From NCBI RefSeq assembly GCF_002218045.2, contig NZ_AP018685.1, positions 62,001 through 126,000 of the forward strand: DNA of 64,000 nucleotides, given 5' to 3'. Origin of the DNA: Vibrio rumoiensis (GTDB lineage: Bacteria; Pseudomonadota; Gammaproteobacteria; Enterobacterales; Vibrionaceae). The notes under the pieces were generated by a model. It ran no database searches and was not told the DNA's origin. It saw only the letters and a program-made list of their open reading frames with translations. Shown here one piece after another: positions 54,115 through 64,000 of this stretch (the stretch's first letter is position 1; every line of letters begins with the position of its first letter). A program made the position numbers and the translations under genes.

Positions 54115-55983
54115 ATGAGTTTTAAAGATTTACGTGACTTCATTGATCATTTAGAAACGAATGGTTTACTCAAGCGAATTTCTCATCCTGTAGACCCTCA
54201 TTATGAAATGACTGAAATCAGTGATCGTACTTTGCGCGCTGGTGGTCCTGCTCTATTGTTTGAAAATCCTATTGGTTACGACTTGCCTGTGTTGACCAAT
54301 TTATTTGGCACCGCTGAACGTGTCGCGATTGGAATGGGACGGAGTGAGGTTAGTGAGTTACGTGAAGTTGGTAAGCTGCTGGCGTTCTTAAAGGAACCTG
54401 AGCCACCAAAAGGCTTTAAAGATGCATTTGAAAAGTTACCTTTATTCAAGCAAGTATTAAATATGCCGGTAAAAAGGTTACGCTCGGCACCTTGTCAAAA
54501 AATTGTCTGGCAAGGTGATGATGTCGATTTAGATAAAATTCCAGTAATGAGCTGTTGGTCTGGTGATGTCGCACCACTCTTAACTTGGGGTTTGACTATT
54601 ACGAAAGGCCCAAATAAGAAACGCCAAAATTTAGGTATTTATCGTCAGCAAAAAATAGCTAAGAATAAAATTATTATGCGCTGGCTCGCTCATCGTGGTG
54701 GGGCGTTAGATTTACGTGACTGGATGGAAAAATATCCAGGTAAACCTTTTCCTGTTTCGGTGGCTTTTGGTGCCGATCCTGCAACGATTCTTGGAGCGGT
54801 TACGCCTGTACCTGATTCGTTGTCGGAATATGCATTTGCAGGTTTATTGAGAGGTAGTAAAACCGAGGTTATTAGATCGCTTAGTAATGACTTAGATATT
54901 CCCGCTAGTGCCGAGATGGTGTTTGAAGGTTACATTGATCCGAAAGAGTTTGCAGATGAAGGTCCTTATGGTGATCACACCGGTTACTATAATGAGGCAG
55001 AAAAACACCACGTCTTTACGATTACTCACATTACGATGCGTGAACAGGCGATTTATCATAGTACCTATACCGGACGGCCACCGGATGAGCCCGCGGTATT
55101 AGGGGTAGCGTTAAACGAAGTCTTTGTACCTATTCTACAAAAACAATTCCCTGAAATTATTGATTTTTATTTGCCACCAGAAGGTTGTTCATACCGGATG
55201 GCTGTTGTGACCATGAAAAAGCAATATCCTGGTCATGCTAAGAGGATCATGATGGGGGTGTGGTCTTTTCTACGTCAGTTTATGTATACCAAGTATGTTT
55301 TAGTTTGTGATGAAGATGTCAACGCCCGGGATTGGAGTAGTGTCTCTCAGGCGATGATTGAGAATATGCAACCTGAAAGAGATACGCTATTTATCGATAA
55401 TACTCCAATTGATTCTTTAGATTTTGCTTCTCCAGTCGTCGGCCTAGGTTCCAAAATGGGCATGGATATTACTAAAAAGTGGCCAACGGAACTTGAGATT
55501 GCTTCAGTATCAAATATCAAAAGATCGGAAGTGCTATCTTCTTCTGCAATATTGGAACAACAATCTATCGATGCGCTATGCCAACATATACCGGAAATAA
55601 AAGAACTTCATTTTCCACTTCAAGATAGCACTCATCAAATGATGATCATTAAAATGGATAAATGTTTATGTGGTCAAGGATTTGATCTGATTAAAAAAAT
55701 TAAGCATTTTGTGCAAGATGAATTGAATCTAAAGTTCATTATTGTTTGTGATGGTGATGTCGATATTACGGATTGGAATGATGTTATTTGGGCGATCACG
55801 ACTCGAATGGATCCATCTCGAGACACGATGATGATCTCTGATTTATATGGATCCATGATGGGGCTTGATGCCACGAATAAGTTACAAGATGAAGTGACAA
55901 GAGAGTGGGGAACCCCAATTATTAAAGACTCTAAATTGGTCGATAAAATTGATCGAGTTTGGGATAGCTTAGGTATCTTCTAA
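54115..55983 (+). CDS. ubiD: 4-hydroxy-3-polyprenylbenzoate decarboxylase UbiD, with a duplicated C-terminal domain
   Basis: UbiD removes the carboxyl group of 4-hydroxy-3-polyprenylbenzoate in ubiquinone synthesis, using prenylated FMN made by UbiX. Residues 1-~460 match ordinary UbiD: TLRAGGPALLFENP, the prFMN site DEGPYGDHTGYY (281-292) and the C-terminal lobe. The protein continues to 622 residues, about 125 more than E. coli. The extra part repeats the C-terminal lobe: KYVLVCDEDVNARDW and ERDTLFID (393-428) recur as KFIIVCDGDVDITDW and SRDTMMIS (540-575). The start has AAGG just upstream. Next come a ferredoxin gene (6 bases away) and fre. Confidence 0.94.
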   Translation: MSFKDLRDFIDHLETNGLLKRISHPVDPHYEMTEISDRTLRAGGPALLFENPIGYDLPVLTNLFGTAERVAIGMGRSEVSELREVGKLLAFLKEPEPPKGFKDAFEKLPLFKQVLNMPVKRLRSAPCQKIVWQGDDVDLDKIPVMSCWSGDVAPLLTWGLTITKGPNKKRQNLGIYRQQKIAKNKIIMRWLAHRGGALDLRDWMEKYPGKPFPVSVAFGADPATILGAVTPVPDSLSEYAFAGLLRGSKTEVIRSLSNDLDIPASAEMVFEGYIDPKEFADEGPYGDHTGYYNEAEKHHVFTITHITMREQAIYHSTYTGRPPDEPAVLGVALNEVFVPILQKQFPEIIDFYLPPEGCSYRMAVVTMKKQYPGHAKRIMMGVWSFLRQFMYTKYVLVCDEDVNARDWSSVSQAMIENMQPERDTLFIDNTPIDSLDFASPVVGLGSKMGMDITKKWPTELEIASVSNIKRSEVLSSSAILEQQSIDALCQHIPEIKELHFPLQDSTHQMMIIKMDKCLCGQGFDLIKKIKHFVQDELNLKFIIVCDGDVDITDWNDVIWAITTRMDPSRDTMMISDLYGSMMGLDATNKLQDEVTREWGTPIIKDSKLVDKIDRVWDSLGIF

Positions 55984-55989
55984 TCCTAG

Positions 55990-56262
55990 ATGATTTATCA
56001 AGTAATGATTAAGCCTAGTAATGTTGAGTTCAGTATCGATTCTGAGCAAACCATATTATCTGCGGCGATGGAACAAGATGTGATACTGCCATATCGATGT
56101 AAGGTCGGGGCATGTATGACATGTATTTGTAAGAAAATTGAAGGGGAAGTGGAATATCGTCACCTTGAACCAATGCTGACATATAAAGAACAGCAACAAG
56201 GTTGGATATTCCCTTGCCAAGCATACGCAAAGAGTCACTTAATTTTGACATTTGAAGAGTGA
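55990..56262 (+). CDS. 2Fe-2S ferredoxin-type protein
   Basis: A 90-residue plant-type ferredoxin fold with cluster ligands Cys37, Cys42, Cys45 (CKVGACMTC) and Cys76 (FPCQAYA). It would carry single electrons. It sits 6 bases after ubiD and 12 before the NAD(P)H-flavin reductase gene, so the three are probably one transcript. The adjacent reductase could be its electron donor, as in oxygenase reductases where both domains are fused, but this is inferred from position. Confidence 0.9.
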   Translation: MIYQVMIKPSNVEFSIDSEQTILSAAMEQDVILPYRCKVGACMTCICKKIEGEVEYRHLEPMLTYKEQQQGWIFPCQAYAKSHLILTFEE

Positions 56263-56274
56263 CAAGAGGGAATC

Positions 56275-56988
56275 ATGACCGTTGAATGTAAAGTAAAATC
56301 AATCGAACCATTAGCAAGTAATACGTTTCGCATTTTATTGCACCCAGAAACCCCAGTACCATTTAAAGCTGGTCAATACTTAATGGTTGTTATGGGCGAG
56401 AAAGATAAACGTCCATTTTCAATAGCAAGCAGCCCTTGTCGTCATTCTGGTGAATTAGAGTTGCATATCGGTGCGGCAGAGCATAATGCTTATGCAATCG
56501 AAGTGGTGGAAGCCATGAACCAAGCATATGCTGATGGAGGTAGTATCCAAATCGATGTACCTCATGGAGATGCTTGGTTGCAAGAAGATAGAGACTGTTC
56601 ATTATTGCTTATCGCTGGTGGTACGGGATTTAGTTATGTTCGTTCGATTTTGGATCATTGCCTTAGTCAAAATAAAATCCAACCTATTTATTTGTATTGG
56701 GGAGCCAAGGACAGTAGTCAGCTATACGCAATGCAAGAGCTTAAAGAGATAGCTCAAAAAACAGCAAACGTTCATTTTATTCCCGTGATAGAAAATGAAG
56801 AGCAAAATTGGGAAGGGAAAGTCGGTAATGTATTAGAAGCCATTGACCAAGATTTTGAGTCCTTAGCTAATTTTGATATCTATATAGCAGGACGGTTTGA
56901 AATGGCAGGCGCTGCACGAGATCAATTTGTGGATCATAAGCAAGCCAATAAGAATCGTATGTTTGCTGATGCTTACTCTTTTATATAA
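56275..56988 (+). CDS. fre: NAD(P)H-flavin reductase Fre
   Basis: Fre reduces free flavins with NAD(P)H; free reduced flavin can feed ferric reduction, luciferase or prenyl-flavin chemistry. The 237 residues have the flavin motif RPFSIASSP and the NAD-binding LLIAGGTGFSYVRSIL, with YWGAKDSSQLY. It follows ubiD as in E. coli, but a ferredoxin gene lies between them here. LuxG is a close paralogue in luminous vibrios; no lux genes are present, so Fre is the better name. Confidence 0.93.
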   Translation: MTVECKVKSIEPLASNTFRILLHPETPVPFKAGQYLMVVMGEKDKRPFSIASSPCRHSGELELHIGAAEHNAYAIEVVEAMNQAYADGGSIQIDVPHGDAWLQEDRDCSLLLIAGGTGFSYVRSILDHCLSQNKIQPIYLYWGAKDSSQLYAMQELKEIAQKTANVHFIPVIENEEQNWEGKVGNVLEAIDQDFESLANFDIYIAGRFEMAGAARDQFVDHKQANKNRMFADAYSFI

Positions 56989-57020
56989 GAGAAAAGCATT
57001 AAATTGATGGCTTTATAGAC

Positions 57021-57047
57021 AAAAAAGGAGGTTTTAGCTCCTTTTTT
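57021..57047 (+). terminator. Terminator after fre
   Basis: A6-GGAG / CTCC-T6 with a GTTTTAG loop. A short GC stem but strong flanks. Confidence 0.78.
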
Positions 57048-57088
57048 AATCGAACAATAAAAAAGTTAAAAAAAACGATAAAAAGATC

Positions 57089-57243
57089 TTGCTAACTAAA
57101 AAGATCTCCCTATAATGCGCCCTCACTGACACGGAGCACGCAGCCTAGCTGCAGCAACGAGTCAAGCGGTTCAGACCTTCTCAAAAAGGTTAACGAAATT
57201 AAATTGAAAAAGTGTTTGACACTCTCAATCAAATCGTTAGAAT
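57089..57243 (+). promoter_or_regulatory. rRNA operon 3 tandem promoters P1 and P2
   Basis: P1 is TTGCTA (57089-57094) and TATAAT (57111-57116) with GCGC after, behind an A-rich UP-like tract. P2 is TTGACA (57216-57221) and TAGAAT (57238-57243). From P1 onward the leader is almost the same as operon 1. Confidence 0.88.
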
Positions 57244-57504
57244 GGCCGCCCTGTTCAACGAGACGCAGTCACGAAGAACAACGCTCTTTAACAATTTAAA
57301 CCTATCAATCTGTGTGGGCACTCGTTGATGATAATCAATATAGCTTCTTAGGAAGCAACAATGATTTCAATGAACTGAGTGACCAATCAGTTATTAGTTT
57401 ACTAATAATTGGCACAGTCAATTCATTATCATTCTGTTGGAATGATAATAGCTTTAAATTACTTAGGTAGTTTGAAGTCAGTATTCGTTGAGTCACAAAA
57501 TCTT

Positions 57505-59046
<1,542 letters not shown>

Positions 59047-59116
59047 TACGAAAGATTATTTTTGATGAGTACCCACACAGATTGATTAGGTTTATAAAGT
59101 TAAGAGTTTTAATGTT

Positions 59117-59193
59117 GGGTCTGTAGCTCAGCTGGTTAGAGCGCTCGCCTGATAAGCGGGAGGTCGGTGGTTCAAGTCCACTCAGACCCACCA
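59117..59193 (+). tRNA. tRNA-Ile (anticodon GAT)
   Basis: Matches the operon 2 copy. Confidence 0.97.
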
Positions 59194-59233
59194 ATTTTCT
59201 TTCGAAAAGTTGGTCAACATTAAAAAATAAGAT

Positions 59234-59309
59234 GGGGCTATAGCTCAGCTGGGAGAGCGCCTGCCTTGCACGCAGGAGGTCTGCGGTTCGATCCCGCATA
59301 GCTCCACCA
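59234..59309 (+). tRNA. tRNA-Ala (anticodon TGC)
   Basis: Matches the operon 2 copy. The 294 bases to 23S are spacer with boxA. Confidence 0.97.
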
Positions 59310-59603
59310 TCTTTAAATGTTTTTACACAGAATATTTAAAAATGGTTTTCATTAGAAAACTTGCTCTTTAACAATTTGGAAAGCTGACTAGATAAACATT
59401 TAATGTTTATCTTAATAAAAGTTCTCAATGTTTATCCTTGTGATAAACACAACAACACACATTCAAGTGTCTTGTATTCAAATCAATTGCTTGCAATTGA
59501 TTCTATTGAGTCCGGCAAACGACCGTTAAGATTACCCTCTTAACGGTCAAAAAACTAAAACCTTATTTAGTTGAACATACATTAAGACCCTTTTGGGTTG
59601 TAT

Positions 59604-62490
<2,887 letters not shown>

Positions 62491-62611
62491 ACAACACCTA
62501 AAGGGTTTTGGTTGGACTGAATAGATATAAGACATACTTGAATGAGTGTGAGAAGAAACAGCTTTCCGAATTAAGTTAAAACATCCTAGTGGATGTTTTA
62601 ACAGAAGAATT

Positions 62612-62731
62612 TGCTTGGCGACCATAGCGCTTTGGACCCACCTGATTCCATGCCGAACTCAGAAGTGAAACGAAGTAGCGCCGATGGTAGTGTGGGGTTT
62701 CCCCATGTGAGAGTAGGACATCGCCAGGCTT
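62612..62731 (+). rRNA. rrf: 5S ribosomal RNA (operon 3, first copy)
   Basis: 120 bases, same as the 5S of operons 1 and 2. Confidence 0.97.
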
Positions 62732-62739
62732 TATTTTGA

Positions 62740-62766
62740 AAGAGCCCGTGTTGAACGGGCTTTTTT
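62740..62766 (+). terminator. Intrinsic terminator between the first 5S and tRNA-Thr
   Basis: GCCCGT (62744-62749) / ACGGGC (62755-62760) with a GTTGA loop and T6. It lies inside the operon, before the last tRNA and 5S. Confidence 0.82.
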
Positions 62767-62799
62767 ATGTTCGAAGCAAAATTATTGCTGAGAATATAT

Positions 62800-62876
62800 G
62801 CTGATATAGCTCAGCCCGGTAGAGCGCACCCTTGGTAAGGGTGAGGTCCCCAGTTCGAGTCTGGGTATCAGCACCA
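62800..62876 (+). tRNA. tRNA-Thr (anticodon GGT)
   Basis: A 77-base cloverleaf, GCTGATA acceptor with TATCAGC-ACCA. The anticodon loop TTGGTAA lies between CACCC and GGGTG. It corresponds to thrV of E. coli rrnD, also placed between two 5S genes. Confidence 0.96.
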
Positions 62877-62920
62877 CTATTTAGAATTGAACGGCCTCAT
62901 CAAATTTGCCGTAACAGTTT

Positions 62921-63040
62921 TGCTTAGCGACAATAGCACTTTGGACCCACCTGATTCCATGCCGAACTCAGAAGTGAAACGAAGTAGCGCCGATGGTAGT
63001 GTGGGGTTTCCCCATGTGAGAGTAGGACATCGCTAGGCTT
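62921..63040 (+). rRNA. rrf: 5S ribosomal RNA (operon 3, second, divergent copy)
   Basis: 120 bases with several changes from the other three copies. In the terminal stem, TGCTTAGCG pairs with CGCTAGGCT: a G-C pair has become A-T, so the pair is kept. Other changes are ACAATAGCAC for ACCATAGCGC. Confidence 0.95.
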
Positions 63041-63046
63041 ATATTT

Positions 63047-63075
63047 TAAAGCCTCCCTCAATAGGGAGGCTTTTT
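63047..63075 (+). terminator. Terminator of rRNA operon 3
   Basis: GCCTCCCT (63051-63058) / AGGGAGGC (63063-63070) with a CAAT loop and T5. On the minus strand, A's in front give TTTAAAAT, so it may also end ilvY. Confidence 0.9.
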
Positions 63076-63079
63076 CCGT

Positions 63080-63970
63080 TTATGCCTTTATAAATTTATT
63101 TTGTGATACTTGCCATAGAGCTTTTATTAACGGGTTTTGTAGCTGTGATTTTTGGCAACAAATTCCTAATTTAAAAGGTTTAATAGGTGCAACTTTTAAA
63201 CGTTGGATTTTATCTTTGACTGGGCTGTTATTAATAACAACATCGGGAGCTATTCCAACACCTAATCCAAGAGCCACCATACTTACAACTCCTTCATGCC
63301 CTGATGTTTGAGCATAAATATTAGGTTTAAACTTCATATCTCTAAACCAAGTGTTACTTCTATCTCTAGCGGTGCCTGCTTCTGGAATAATAAAAGGAAT
63401 TTGAGTCCAGTCAGGTTGTTCCTTTTGTAGTTCAGTAGTAAAACTGCTGTGAGCATTTGGAGCAATCACTGATAAGGGGATCTCTCCTATGGTCTCAAAT
63501 TCTAAACGAGCAGGTAATTGTGTTGGCAAAGCGCTGATGACAATGTCAGCTTCATCATTTAATAGTTTATCGATAGCTTTAGCTGGATCTCCGGTCGACA
63601 GCTTTAATTCTATTTTGGGATAGGCCAGCCTAAAATCGGTTAAAATCTCTGGTAAATGACTAAAGCTTGCCGTAACCGAGCAAAATACGCGAATCTCTCC
63701 CGTTAGTTGCTGTTTATTACCTTGCAAGCTACTGCAAAATTGTGTCCATTCTTGAGTAATATGAGTCGCAACAGGAAGGAGCTTTTTCCCTGCTTCTGTT
63801 AATTCAACGCTCCGGTTATCTCTAACCAATAACGATTGGCCGACTTCTTCTTCGAGCTTTTGAATCTGTCGGCTTAGAGCTGATGGGCTAATATGCATTG
63901 CAGATGCCGTCTTGCTGAAGTTTTGACTACTGCATAAATGGACAAATAAGTGAAGACTGCGAATATTCAT
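63080..63970 (-). CDS. ilvY: LysR-type regulator IlvY
   Basis: IlvY activates ilvC (acetohydroxy acid isomeroreductase) in isoleucine-valine synthesis when its substrates accumulate. The 296-residue protein has the LysR winged helix (NFSKTASAMHISPSALSRQIQKLEEEVGQ, ~17-45) and VRDNRSVELTEAGKKLL. The effector domain has FCSVTASFSHLPEIL and SGHEGVVSMVALGLGVGIAPDVV, both shared with E. coli IlvY. In relatives ilvC is divergent from it and would start just past the right edge. The start is the ATG at 63970. Confidence 0.92.
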   Translation of the reverse strand: MNIRSLHLFVHLCSSQNFSKTASAMHISPSALSRQIQKLEEEVGQSLLVRDNRSVELTEAGKKLLPVATHITQEWTQFCSSLQGNKQQLTGEIRVFCSVTASFSHLPEILTDFRLAYPKIELKLSTGDPAKAIDKLLNDEADIVISALPTQLPARLEFETIGEIPLSVIAPNAHSSFTTELQKEQPDWTQIPFIIPEAGTARDRSNTWFRDMKFKPNIYAQTSGHEGVVSMVALGLGVGIAPDVVINNSPVKDKIQRLKVAPIKPFKLGICCQKSQLQNPLIKALWQVSQNKFIKA

Positions 63971-64000
63971 TGTGATCCTATTAGTGTTCTTGCATTTTTC

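Overview
This window comes from the main chromosome of a gamma-proteobacterium in the family Vibrionaceae, most likely a Vibrio. The 16S sequence is Vibrio-like, and the gene order matches blocks shared by Vibrio and E. coli: trkH-hemG-rrn, plsB/lexA/dinF, sthA/fabR/trmA/btuB/murI, thiCEFSGH, rmuC-ubiEJB-tatABC, rhlB/trxA/rho and ubiD-fre. I could not assign a species. Three rRNA operons on one strand, several copies of the ParB-binding parS palindrome and the many housekeeping genes suggest a position close to the replication origin.

Layout. 1-2794: the 3' part of trkH, split by an IS630-family element, then hemG. 2795-8850: rRNA operon 1 (16S, tRNA-Glu/Lys/Val, 23S, 5S, tRNA-Ser). 9256-22168: plsB, lexA with two SOS boxes, a methyltransferase behind a Fur box, dinF, sthA, fabR, trmA, a cobalamin riboswitch with btuB, murI, and a membrane-anchored RRM protein. 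22350-28149: rRNA operon 2 (16S, tRNA-Ile/Ala, 23S, 5S, tRNA-Asp). 28297-36281: a fluoride riboswitch with a CLC-F type antiporter, then a TPP riboswitch with thiCEFSGH. 36360-46839: an M24 aminopeptidase, a small unknown gene, an EamA transporter, rmuC, ubiquinone genes ubiE-ubiJ-ubiB, tatABC and tatD; parS-type sites are scattered through 32.5-46.1 kb. 47011-56988: hemB, gppA, rhlB, trxA, rho, an unknown exported protein, then ubiD (with a duplicated C-terminal domain), a 2Fe-2S ferredoxin and fre. 57021-63075: rRNA operon 3 (16S, tRNA-Ile/Ala, 23S, 5S, tRNA-Thr, second 5S). 63080-63970: ilvY.

How it works together. The window is dominated by translation capacity and core cofactor metabolism: heme (hemG, hemB), thiamine (thi operon), cobalamin uptake (btuB), ubiquinone (ubiE, ubiJ, ubiB, ubiD) and phospholipid/fatty acid synthesis (plsB, fabR). 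Three metabolite or ion riboswitches (cobalamin, fluoride, TPP), LexA boxes and Fur-like boxes give direct regulatory readouts.

The most notable points are the fluoride riboswitch/CLC-F pair, the parS cluster, the disrupted trkH, the duplicated UbiD domain next to a ferredoxin and flavin reductase, and the mosaic rRNA operons. The rRNA copies also carry single-base homopolymer differences at highly conserved places, which look like assembly errors rather than biology.
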